Assembly: GCA_020080175.1 (NCBI GenBank)
Contig: JAGHQL010000030.1
Coordinates: forward strand, 1 to 64,000
Origin: Glutinoglossum americanum
Taxonomy: Eukaryota; Ascomycota; Geoglossomycetes; Geoglossales; Geoglossaceae
Reading direction: 5' to 3'
Length of the DNA: 64,000 bases
Below are positions 22,873 through 34,264 of this stretch, piece by piece. The first letter of the stretch is position 1. The number at the start of each line of letters is the position of its first letter. Made by a program: the position numbers and the translations under genes. Under the pieces are notes generated by a model. That model had not been told where the DNA came from. It did no database searches and saw only the letters and a list, made by a program, of their open reading frames with translations.

Positions 22873-24034
22873 CTTGTTGCTGCCCCTCGACTATTCATGT
22901 ATATATATGGTAATCCCTTCCTTCTCAACTCCGGAGGACCGGAAGCTTTTAAATTATAAGATAGGTACCTATTTATATGTATAAATCGCCCTCTATCGGT
23001 GATACCCCGCGATCTACCAGGGATCTTAATCCCACCAGCTCGTCGCGCGGCACAACCGACCGATCCGCCCGATTACATAGTGTGTATATGTGCCCCCTTT
23101 AGCGAACAGGTGGACAAAAAATGCAACAAAAAACTCATCACGTCCCGGTCCATGCAGGGCTCGAGCCGGTGTCCTCGAAGGGGCATGAGAAAAAGGCCTT
23201 CATATTTTGTAACGGTATTATTTCACCACTGCGCCATCAGGTCTTTTTTTTTGGGAGGTACGTTCACAGACTTGCTTATCAACAAACAAACTTGGCTTCT
23301 AGCAGGCATTCACTACTTACTTTTTCCCTACGGTAGAAATCAAGAAATATGCTTTAACTACCTTAAACGTGCACCTTGCTCTTTTGAGAAGCCCCCAAAA
23401 ATACCGGAGCGCCAACCGCCCAGTTCGTCTCAGAAACAGATACGGTTGAGGCTTCCCCGCTGTGACGGAGTTTTTCCTTGTATCTATGGACCAACTTCCG
23501 GCTTTAGTTAGGGTTTACAAAGTCTTTGGCCACCTGCGGCCACATAACGACCTCCTCCCCCACAGAAAGCTTTAGCTGCGGCTGCAATATCTCTCACGTG
23601 TCCGACGGTAAACCTTAGGCAGATCCACTTGGGCAAGAGGGGTCTTACAGTTTGGCAGGATCACGGTAATCCGGCTCAGTACGAAGGGGGGACACTCTGT
23701 AGAATCACTAATCACTGTTGGGACCTTGTTTAATTCGAGTATCGACATCCTGGAAAGAGGAATAAAGTAAACACAAAACCAGTAAGCCAACCCAGGTCTA
23801 GGTTGCGCCAGTGAGTGTAGAAAAAATAAAAAAAATAAACCTGCAACAAAACGCAGTCGAGACAAGATACATTAATCGTCTACAAGAGCCGCCTCACACC
23901 TATCACGAGTTTGAGGTTGCATAGCAGGAAACAATATTATGACCCCCCGGGGGTTGACTTCTGGTTCTGGATTCATCGCCCTGGACCCGGCGGCTGCTCG
24001 TTTGCTTTCTCTGAACGTTGGCTAGCTTCTCTGT
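22873..24034. other. Intergenic region, no confirmed gene
   Basis: About 1.2 kb. It contains a degenerate tRNA-like stretch on the minus strand (see findings, 23117-23236) and short open frames with no resemblance to known proteins. Confidence 0.5.
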
Positions 24035-24730
24035 TCAAGCATCGTCGATGGTTTTGGGAACAGCCTTGGCGCGGCGCCAGAGGAGAGCGCTGCTGACGGC
24101 AGAAAAGGAGAAGAGGATGCTATTACGTTCCTTAGTTCTTGTTTGCAATTCATTCGAGAGAGTGAGAGACATACCAGAGCGCAATACTCAATCCCCAGAT
24201 CGACTTCATCTCTAGACAGGTGCTCTTAGCGGTACCCATCCATAAAGCGTAGTTGGCCTTTCCATCGCTGACCGCTACTTTATTCAGGTTGGATCCGATA
24301 CTAGCGGTAAAGGTGTAAGAGGAGGCAGAGCGATTAAGCCCGGCGCTAATAACCTGGCAATTGAGGTAGGAGAGGGGTTTGCCAACGGTGACAGCTACAA
24401 CGATGACGGCGATGAGGAGAAGGCTGTCAACGCCGGTATTGACCAGGAATGGTAAGATATTGTCATGGTAGAGGATATACGTGATGAAACAGTAGATTGT
24501 TGCAATGCAGGTCTGCGCAAGTCAGTGGATAGTCTCTGGGAGACTTGCCGCCGGCATATACGTACCACGCTGAGAGTGCCAACAAGTACGTTGGGAGGGG
24601 TAACACTCTTTGACACCATGTCAGATATGAAATTGGCAGTTAAGCCAATGATGGCGATGAGGGAGGCAATCTGCAAGCCTCGGGTGACAACGAAGGCCAT
24701 ACCGAGGGCGCCGAACTTAGGGGCAGGCAT
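24035..24730 (-). CDS. MARVEL-like four-span membrane protein
   Basis: Three exons: 24566-24730, 24175-24512 and 24035-24119, with introns of 53 and 55 bases; 195 residues. Hydrophobic segments suggest four membrane spans: residues ~8-33, ~45-65, ~78-100 and ~150-180. Landmarks: TRGLQIASLIAIIGLTANFI at the start, then SVTPPNVLVGTLSVTCIAT, and a loop with ASSYTFTASIGSN. The size and arrangement fit fungal MARVEL-like proteins, which sit in plasma-membrane or vesicle membranes. The family call is by topology and general look, so other four-span families remain possible. It ends in a short basic tail, RRAKAVPKTIDDA. Confidence 0.75.
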
Positions 24731-26167
24731 ATTGGCAATGGATGGCTGGTCTGAGTAATGTATCCTGAAAAGATAAGAGGTCGCAAGGAATGAGGGGTGC
24801 CGAGAAAATGGTGCTTGGTCGGCAGGTGCAACGTATTACGGAGAGGTCAGAGCCCGTAAGGAATGTGAGAGACCGAGGGAGTGCTGGCAGACACCTGCAG
24901 TAAGGAATGAAGCTTTGAACGAAGATACTGAAGACCAGTCTTGTCTGTCTGGCGTCTGCACTGCAGAGAGAAGGAATGGATGGTCTAGAAGATACTGATT
25001 GTTTTTTTGCCCTCTCAAAGGAAAGTAAACAAGGAAATGCAAAAGTAAAAGGAAAAAAAAAGAGAACCCCTAAGAAATTCGTGTAGACTGTGTGAATTGA
25101 GGTGGTGACTATGATGAGAGGAAGGAGCAGTAGAGTAGACAAAGCTGGGCCTTTAAGTACTTGAGTGTCTCCTCTGCCACCGTGATTTCTGGCCGTCAAC
25201 AGAGAGCTCGGTGCTATAAATTGACGAATCTTTAGCGGTCTCACCATGACTTCTAGGCGGCCAATCGGAGCTGTGAAGCCGCTGACCAAATTCTCTTGGT
25301 ATCCTTGTACCCGAAACCATCGCGGGTGCCTAGCCATTTGCGTTCTGCCATCGAGATATTCGTCGTCCGCCTGTACAACGGTTGTACCCTTGTAATTCGT
25401 TGGAGGACTCCACTCTAGGCGTTAAACGAAGGTATCCACCCTTGGCGGTTGTAGACGCTGCACGGACCAAGCCCCGTCGAGCGGCTATTCTATCGAGCCA
25501 CTCAGCGGCGTATCCGCGTTAAGTTCGAGCGGTGCAAGAAACTCGGTGTGTTCCATTGGAGAAATGAAGGTTTCCTATTCAGAGAAACGCTAAGATCTAA
25601 TTAGGACCCCGAGACAGAGTCCAATCGTGTCCCGTTTCAGCATACTCGGTACCGGGAATCTAGCCCATCAAGGAGAGCTGGTGGGGGCCTGTCCAATCAG
25701 ACACGCTACTCAACGGTATTTCTAAATCCGGTGGGGTGGAGCGGCTCCTGCTCCCATGTAGGATGTCTGAGGAGTTGAATGCATATCGCAAAGGAGGGGC
25801 TGAGTGGATTATTGACGTGACTGGGTGCTGTTTGATCATCCTCTACCGTCTGAAAATCAGACTGGGCTGTAAACCGGGCTGTATCAAATTTGAGACAAGA
25901 ACTAGCGTTTAGAGTACAATGGCGCGGTAGCATGTAAAAACATATAATCGCACTGATATTTCAAAATGTATAGTTTAGGATTCATTGTTATGGATAGGGG
26001 TGTTTATTGAGTCCGAGCATGTCACTTCGGTGGCAACTCGCCCGAAGAGGGGAGGGTGTGAATGCGCTTATCAACGGGACAGTCAAATTCATCGTGTGAC
26101 CCCCCATGTTGACTATAAAGATGCACTGTCTCTCTAACTTCTATCGTTGTAACACAAAGATTGCGAG
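24731..26167. other. Divergent intergenic region, no gene seen
   Basis: About 1.4 kb between the starts of the MARVEL-like gene and the amidase gene. A minus-strand open frame near 24717-25337 overlaps the first exon and looks like untranslated sequence. Confidence 0.5.
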
Positions 26168-28225
26168 ATGGTATTCCTGGTTGACTATTTCCAGCATCGG
26201 CGGGACTGGTATTGCATCATCTGACCAGAGAGAAGAGCTTAAGCTAATGCAATCACCGTAGTAAGTGGAAACAACGTGAGCGGGACTTACGGATAGCCAC
26301 CTTGCCGGCTCCCTACCTGGGTTCCCTTTCAGCACTAGACAAGACCATTCACGGGAAGTCGGTCGAAGAGCTCGTACAGGACGTCCATAAGGATGTCTTC
26401 AAGCCTATTGATATCCTGCGTGCATACGGCAAAGTGGCCGTCAAGGCACATGAGAAAACAAATTGCTTGACGGAGGTCATGATCGCCGAGGCGGAAGGTT
26501 GGGCTGAAAATGAGATTAACTTAAAGGGTATGCCTAATAATGCCTGATCGCTGTTCTTGTGCTAGCGGCAATTCGTCGACGCTTATGTGCTGCAGGTCCC
26601 CTCGCCGGCATTCCTGTGTCTCTCAAAGATTCAATAATTGTCAGTGGCTTCGACTCGAGCGTTGCCTACTCGAGCAACACCCGTAAACCGCATCCGAAGG
26701 ATGGAAGTTTGGTTAGGCTGTTAAAGGATGCTGGTAAAGAACCGTCTCTCTGTGACCCCAGTGACTCAAATGCTCAGACCTTACCTAGGAGCCATCCCAT
26801 ATGTCAAGACCAACCTTCCGACTACTCTTCTGTCCTTCGAGTCCAGCAATGATGTCAGTCGCAAGCTCCCCTAATATTGAGCGTCTCGCTGAGATCAAAC
26901 CAAGCTCTGGGGTCGCTGCACCAACCCTCACAACTCCAATTACTCCCCTGGCGGATCCACAGGTGGAGAGGCAGCGCTTCTTGCTCTCGGTGGAGGTCGC
27001 ATTGGTATCGGCTCCGACGTTGCAGGCTCCGTTCGCGTTCCTGCGCACTTCTCAGGCATCTACTCGTTACGTTGCTCGACTGGCCGGTGGCCAAAGATGG
27101 GTGCATCAACAAGTATGCCAGGACAGGACGGAATCCCTAGCGTCTTCAGTCCCATGGCCAGGACGTTGGGAGACCTCGCGTACTTTACGAGGAGCTTACT
27201 GGCAATGAAACCGTGGAAATACGATCACACAGTTCATCCCATTGGATGGAGGGAAGACCAAGAGAAAGATGCAAGGGAGAAGAATATATTTCGTGTAGGA
27301 GTGCTCGAGGACGACGGTAGATTTCTCGTACCAGAACCCTAGTGTTTCAAGAAACTGACCATCCCTAGGCGTCGTCACTCCCTCTCCCGCCTGTGCTCGC
27401 GCCCTCCAAATAGCTGTCTCAGCCCTCAAAGCCGACGGCCACGAACTCATCACCGTCAACCCCCCTCCCCCTTACGAAGCTCTCGTAATCGCCTCTCAGC
27501 TCCTCAACTCCGATGGCTGCGAAACCTTCAGCTCCTTTCTGCGCGCCGGAGAGTGGAACGACCCGGGCGCCGCTCAGATGTCGTTCTACATGCGCATTCC
27601 ACGGCCTATAAAATACCTCTATTACCTCTGGGTGCGGTACGTCCGACGCGACGAGGTCTGGGCGGGCCTGTTGAGGGATTGGCATGAGAAGAGCGCTCTC
27701 GAGTACTGGAAACTGATCGGGAGGAGGGAGGCGTATAAGATTCGCTGGCACGAGTGGTGGGAGCAGGAGGCTAAGCTTGATTTTCTAATCACGGTGCCGA
27801 ACGCCACACCAGCTGTTCCGCATGATGGTATGAAACAGGCGGTTAGTAGTTGTGGCTATACGTTCCTGTTCAATCTCGTAAGTTTTAACCAAATATTCCA
27901 ACCAAATACCCTCCAACTCCCAAAAGGGATTTTAATCCCACGCCACCCCTCCTGACACCCAACCCAGCTCGACTACACAGCCGGCGTTCTCCCCGTCACC
28001 CACGTCGACCGCTCCCTCGACCAACTGCCCTCCACCTTCCGCCTCCGCGACCTCAACGGTGTCGCTCAGGGCGCATACATTCACTACGATGCCGACAAGA
28101 TGCATGGGCTTCCTGTGGGCGTGCAGGTTGTTGGGCAAAGGCTTGAGGAGGAGAAGGTGTTGGCTCTTATGGGGAGAGTCGAGGAAGCTATGGAGAAGTG
28201 GGTGGGGGGAAAGTATGAGTTGTTA
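26168..28225 (+). CDS. Acetamidase-type amidase (amidase signature family)
   Basis: Seven exons: 26168-26208, 26262-26527, 26596-26733, 26789-26853, 26905-27316, 27369-27877 and 27968-28225. Introns are 51-90 bases; 562 residues. It hydrolyses an amide to acid and ammonia with a Ser-cisSer-Lys triad. Candidates: K113 in GIPVSLKDS, S188 in SPGGSTGGEA and S212 in GSDVAGSVRVP. Close family blocks include PWKYDHTVHP, NATPAVPHDGMKQAVSSCG and HGLPVGVQVVGQRLEEEK. The first exon (MVFLVDYFQHRRDC) was chosen because it is the only nearby ATG whose donor fits the phase of exon 2. The last codons read WWGESMSC and appear shifted by one base relative to the family ending, at a run of six G (28203-28208). 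Confidence 0.85.
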
Positions 28226-28780
28226 GAGGTTGATTAGTGGGATGGGTTGCCGCAGATCTTCTCGGCTTGTTAATACGGGGGAGTTTATTAGTTTTATACA
28301 TAGCGCGTGCGTGTCTCTCAATACTGATTTATCTATTGAACTCTCTGTGGGCTTGTCACATCGGCCAAGAAACAAGGCCAATCCGCCCGTGTCTCAGTGT
28401 CGGAACGGGTCACCCAGAGAAAAACAACGGATTCAGCTGCAAAGCCTTGTCCGCCCGAATTCCTATATACAGACACACTTCCCCTGCCCGCCCAACAGAC
28501 TCTGGTGAAGAGGCGGGAAAACACGAAAGAAAAAAGAGGAAAAAAAGCGAGTACCATATCCGCATAGGGGATGTGATGTGATGGAAATGTGAGGAGAGGG
28601 TTGAATAGGAGAAATCTAATGTCTGGAATCTGGAACCGGTATGAGGATTTGAAGGGGCTCGGTGACCTCCTAATAGCCACGAAATAGTCGTCATTTTTAT
28701 ATTGGTTGCGGAGCTGGTCGCCAAACAACCACAAGAAGTCCTCATCGCTCCGGGCGAAAGAATTATGGGAGGGTGACCGC
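28226..28780. other. Convergent intergenic region, no gene seen
   Basis: About 555 bases between the amidase and FYVE-RING 3' ends; likely their 3' untranslated regions. Confidence 0.55.
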
Positions 28781-31700
28781 CTAGAACCCGTTGTCCTGGT
28801 GAACGGGACAAGCCCCTGGACCCTTTGTGTCCCACCATTTTCGCACGCAAGTCTAGATTCGCTACTCAGTAACCAGTTCGCGACTAACTGTACTTGCAAT
28901 AAAAAACGCCAGACGTACCTTGTGAAACTTGCACAAACACTCTAATCTCGCCATCTCGACGCCGACCTCGATATCCTCGAAGCAGATAACACACTCCGCG
29001 ATACCCTCGCCATCCTCACCAACGCAATCCTTTTCCGTTGCCGGGAACGTCACCATGCGACCAACAGTTCCGCGGCGGGGACGAGCAGAGCCTCCTCCAG
29101 TAGATGATGTTGGTGTTGAGGTGGGCGCTTGGGAGCCGGAGGACGCGCTGCCGGCGGTAGATAGATGCTGTTGGGCGACTGTGGTCACCGGGGTCGAACG
29201 ATGGTTCCCATAGAAGGACACTTGGATACAGTTCTCGATGTGGGTTTCACGGGCTTCTTCGCTTCCTTCAGGGCTGGGCGGCGGGAGTACTGCCTGGCAG
29301 ATAGGACAGTAGTCTTCCTCGCGTAGGGCAGGTCGGGAGGGAGGGGGGTTTGGGGCCGGGGGCTCTGCGTCAATATCCAACATTGAGCGGACGCGTGGCG
29401 GATATGCGCTGCCTACGGACGGTGCTGGTCGGTGGTGACGTGGCGGGCCGCTGTGGGAGCCACGGGTTGGAGCGCTGGCTGAGGAGCCTTGTGGAATATA
29501 GGTGGGTGGAGTGCCGCGAGGTGGAATCATCGAAGAGTTAGAAGCGCCTGGGTGGTACTGGCCAGATCCGGCGTAAGAAATACTGTGGGGAGTATACTGT
29601 AAAGAACTAAGCGTCAGCGAGAAGTTGGTCGCATCAGTGCGGCATTCCTGAGTAAGTAGGTGGATAAAATGAGCGAAAACTCAGCCAGGGCAACGAAGTA
29701 GTAGTGTTCATGCTCGTTAACAGCCCATGACTGAGAAGGTGCATTATGGGATACGCTAGAGAAAGGGAAGCCGTGGCCTTGAACGAATATCACTCCGGTA
29801 TAGGGTTGGAGTACACGGGGGAATCATTGGGTAACCTTTAGATACTATATGGGACTTCCTGGTAAAGGAAAATAATATTTGGTTGTGAGAAACTCTAGGA
29901 GGAAAAAGAGCGTGAAAACATTGGCGGATGAGAGGAAATGGGATTCGCGCTCACACTTACATTGATGTCCCTCCCATCTGGTGATGCTGTTGGGGCAAAC
30001 CCAGGGGGAAGTGGCAATGGCCCTCCCTGGTTGATTGATCGGTTAGTCCGACTACCAGCTAGAGGATTTAAGTCGCGAGCTATAGATGAGGAGCTGCCCT
30101 GGCTACCAGCAGCCCTGAAACTACCGACATTTCGTCCGTGTGTTGCATTCCTATCTCTGGCAGCACCACCCACGCCGTCACCGTTGTCAAAGCTAAGATT
30201 CTGGAAAGACGGAAGAGAGCCATGGTCTTCATTAGGGGGATAGGTGCCAGCAATGGGATACATAAAGTCAGATGTTCGAAATCTGGCTGTAGAGCGGTGC
30301 CGTTCGTCAAGAGGTGCGCCGGTCCACGGATCACGAGGAATGCGAGGGTTGGGGCCGCCGATACCAGTTGAGCTTGGGCCAAAGACGTCGTCATCATGCA
30401 ATGGGCCGGCGCCCCAGGGACCGAAAACCGTCTCGGGTCTGGAATTGATAGGGTTCTGCTGGCGTCCTCGCTGTGGAGGAGGTTCGTTGTTAGGGTCGGG
30501 GACGCAAGGGTTGCAAATCCGGACTTCCGCTCCACCACCTAGGGCTGGATTCGATCCAGTTTCGCTGGTGGGGCGTCTTGGCTGCCGATTACCTTCCCTC
30601 CCATCTTGGGTTGGTGGGGAATCTCCAGTAAGGTCGATGACTTGTGGCATCGTTGAGCTCGCTGAAAGTTCTCCAGGTGGATAGACGATGAATTGCCTCG
30701 GAATCGTAATTCTGTGCGGCGAGCAGTTGGCGCAAACGACCCGCCCACACTTCCTGCAGGACGAAGATAGTTAGCATTTAGATTAGAAAAGCGAATAGAC
30801 GAAATATCTGAGGGTAGCGGGTCTGAGGGGACAGAAAAAGATAGGCAAGAGTAAATAATCAAGGTAGGAATAGCTAGGGCCTCTGAAAGAGGGATTTGGT
30901 GGGTGATGGAAAACCTCTTATCGCCGAGAGACTCGAGGAGTGGACAATGCACGGGCCCTTGAAGCCGAGTGGTGCGCTTTGCGCGCGGAACAGCCCACAG
31001 CTAGAATAGCCCACTGTATAGATGCCGATAGTTAAGAGGGTGCTCTAGGCAACCGCTCGCTTCTCCGCAATAGGATTGTCTTTATATCAAGGGAGGTTCA
31101 AGGAAAGTGCACAGTGAATGGTATAGAGTAAGCTCGAGGAGAACGAGTGAAGGCGGGACAAAATGCATGCTTCGTGGAGGGACGGTCGAACGCTAGATAG
31201 GCTCCGCACGCCGACTAAACAATAGGCGTGGCGTGTCATCCGCGACACCGACCAACAAACGAGATAGATAATGGGTTGCAACAAAATATATAGAATTTCA
31301 TAGTCCCAAGTGTGTTAGGTCCCGGTATTAGGTCCTGATATCAGCCTCAGATAATCCCAAAAGGATTATATAGAGGATGGACCTATTGTATTGTGTAGAC
31401 AAGAGTGCAATGAACTTACCGGCAATGATGTTTCCTATACCAAAAAGAAAAAAACACATGACATATGGGGCATCTAGAGACTTCGTTGTCGGGCTGCCAT
31501 CTCGGAAGAATAATTTCTCTGCCGCTGCCTCGTTCGCGGCTGCCGGAAGCTCTTCTATGTGGTAGCTTCCTAGGGAGTTCGTTATGCTTCGGCCGAGGTG
31601 GTGGCGGCGGCGGCGGCGGCGGAGCCATGCTTTGTCGTTCTAGAAGGGAGTTAGAGGCGGCGCCAGTACCTCCTGTGTCTTGCTGTCTCTGGGTTTAGTA

Positions 31701-32224
31701 GCAGACCTACTATCATTCATATGTATGGTATGGCCTACCTGGTTCCCCCGGCCTGACGTCCCATTCACCGACCTCCGTCTTGCCGCTTCTCTTCTTGCAA
31801 GATGGTTCGACCTCCTTCTCTCTGAACTTGTTGACCGGCTGTGTGAACCGGTACGGGCCCCGTGATTAGGCTCCGTTTTCAGGAATTCCATCCACGTTTC
31901 CGACTGCCCTGTGTCCGGTAGTACACCGCTCATACCATCTTCGTCACTCCGGCCTCTTCTCAAAATATTATCCCTCGATCGCCCGCCTCCGCTGCCCGAG
32001 ATTCCTCTCCTAGCTCTAACCCGCTGCAGGTCCTCAAGTATCCGCTCTCTTGACCGCGAAAAGCTTGGCGCGGTATCGTACCTAGAATATCGCAACTCTC
32101 CAGCTGGTTGGCGAGGTGTTGTTTCACCGCCACGAAAGGCGAATTCGCTACGAAGAGTTGGGGCAGATGAGATGCGCGAAGGATTTGAGCTTGGCTGTGG
32201 ATTAGGCAGTGATGGCGAGTCCAT
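28781..32224 (-). CDS. FYVE and RING finger protein, Pib1-like E3 ligase
   Basis: Five exons: 31739-32224, 31420-31688, 29961-30753, 28919-29596 and 28781-28852; 765 residues. Residues 1-230 are Ser/Arg-rich and disordered, with a proline run (MAPPPPPPPP) encoded by a GGC repeat. The FYVE zinc finger follows: CPIC at 235-238, the diagnostic RKHHCRKCG at 247-255, CANC at 259-262, and CNPC further on. A long disordered linker leads to a C-terminal RING-type finger: CVICFEDIEVG, CLCKFHKTC, then ACPVH with a final His. FYVE binds PI3P on endosomes, and RING recruits E2 enzymes, as in yeast Pib1. Introns 2 and 3 are unusually long, 666 and 364 bases. Confidence 0.85.
31597..31624. repeat. GGC trinucleotide repeat in coding sequence
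   Basis: About six GGC units flanked by GGT and GGA, read on the minus strand as a proline run in the FYVE-RING protein. Length may vary among strains. Confidence 0.75.
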
Positions 32225-34264
32225 AAAGGACACGGCACACTCCTGACGACGCCTCTTGAAGGGGCGTATGTTGCCTGATGTCTATAGACCTACTTCGGAG
32301 CACTCATGCACTTAAACGATTCGCTCAAGTGTTTGGCAAGTGCCAGACAAGGCTTCCCCAGGCTGCAGGTCTTTACAGGCTTTTAGTTCCAGCGAAGGAA
32401 GGCTAGTAACGGTTACCAGCAGGACGCTGTCTGGGAATATCGACCGGCTTTGCTTAGACCCAGTGCTCAAACCACGCTCGGCTGCGAGCACTGACACGAT
32501 TGCTCCTTCAAGAACTAGAGCGATCTATGCGATCTCTACCTAACCCAAATTCCCAGGACGCAAAAAGTTAGTAGTTCAAAAACCTCCCGAATGCGAAGAC
32601 CCCCGAAATGTTGAAGGAGGCGTGGACATGTACGTATCGAAGTGAAGTATCGCGAGCCTGATAACGAGGGGTGAGTGAGTTCACGATGCCGAGCCGTTTC
32701 GTAGTAAAGCACTGCCTCTAATAATCCAGCCAGAATAGTAAGATGCGAAAGCCGTTAACCAGAGCGAATGGCACCCGAAAACCAAAAACTCAGAAAATAT
32801 CAGGTAAAGAAGTGTGCTGGATCTAAAGCGAGGAGTTGTGGATTTCACGGAGTGGTTTATCGCCGCTCTTACGAATCCGGTGTAGTGTGGAGTGGTTCGC
32901 CCCGTTCGTTGGTTTTCTCTATTCAGTCATCGGCCCCAAAGAAAAGCAAATACGCGGGTCTAAGCGGCCGCCATCCGTTCCTTTGGGAAACCAACTTTGA
33001 AAATGTAAACAGGAAGAATCAGCCCGGGAAGGGGGTTCGCCCCGCAGGTACGCCCTGCACAGCTATTATCGTAAGCTGCTCCAGCTGTCGCGCGCTAGGT
33101 AGATATATTTACATGCAAGGCTCATCCACAGATTGGATCTCTCCTAGGATATTTGAAACCTGAGGCGAAGTCCTCTCTGGTAGCGGAAAGCTGGGGCTGC
33201 GTGAGTTGGACTCTCAAATCCCTGAGGCGAGTCACCAGCACGCGGAGGGAAAGCTCTATGTAAACAAAAACCAAACCATCACACATCTTATCAGGTTGGC
33301 ACTGTTTGCAAGGTACGTGGTGGTAATTGTTGGATGGCCTCTAAGCCCCAAAACTCAAGGGCATATTGAGATGGGCTCCAAGCAAAGTCCCCTCGTTTGA
33401 CGTCTGGCAACGGATCGCGCATCGCCACCCCTCTCATATTGCGCTAATATATACACCGAAATCTCTGTTCACCAATCAAATATCGGGGTAGCCATCATAC
33501 ATCACTTTTTCATAACGAGAGGATATGATATTTTTGTATTTGTTCTCTGGAGGCTAATTTATAAATGTGTATATGCATCTAGGAAAACAATAAAAAGGGT
33601 CTAGCTTGATACACACGCTGGTGTGGTTAAAGGGTACCTATCCCTTAGCTACTAGCGTTGAGAATCTTCAATCGGAAACCTTCGGAAATAATTTAAAGAG
33701 TAGTTTGGAAGTTCACTACATCTAAATCAAGTGTTTGGGATGCATATCTCGGTCTTGGGATGGGAAGGCGTAGATATGGGTTGTGGGTATCAGAACATGA
33801 ACCGTCTGGGCCATAGTCGATAGAATGAGACGTATCAAACTACTAAGGCGTGCTACGGACACCGAGTCGTGGTTGCAACATGAGGGTAGTACCAGTATAC
33901 CAAGCGCTTCCCAACGTGCCGATCACGCCCGAACTGTTGAGATAAAACAATACTTTAATTTCCGCATCACTACCTTGGGGAATAGCCCCCGCTGAGACCT
34001 ACCCGTGCGCAACCACACGCACGAAGCCGGCAGATAAGAGAGGTGACAGTAGGAAACGAAAGCCAAGTTATAGAAATTACTGACCACTAGGAGAAACCAT
34101 CATCGAATGTGTGCTTGTACATTCGTTATGTAGGGTAAGTAGGTATGAACTTGGGGGTAACCAGCAGTTCCTTCTCTTTTAAGAATAGAATGCATAAATA
34201 ATGGGGTATATAACGAAAAGGGGGAGCAGGATGCCTTGATAACTTTCTACGGGAAAGTTGGGAA
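32225..34264. other. Large intergenic region, no gene seen
   Basis: About 2 kb, the longest gap in the window, between two minus-strand genes. Open frames at 32340-33400 lack domains and a convincing start. It must contain the FYVE-RING promoter and may hold an unrecognised non-coding RNA. Confidence 0.45.

Noticed and set aside
24717-25337. 206-codon minus-strand frame upstream of the MARVEL-like gene
   Set aside because: Overlaps the first exon in another frame and reads like untranslated sequence rich in Ser, Leu and Phe.
26302-28236. First reading of the amidase as a broken gene
   Set aside because: Six normal introns explain the interruptions; only the extreme 3' end remains odd.
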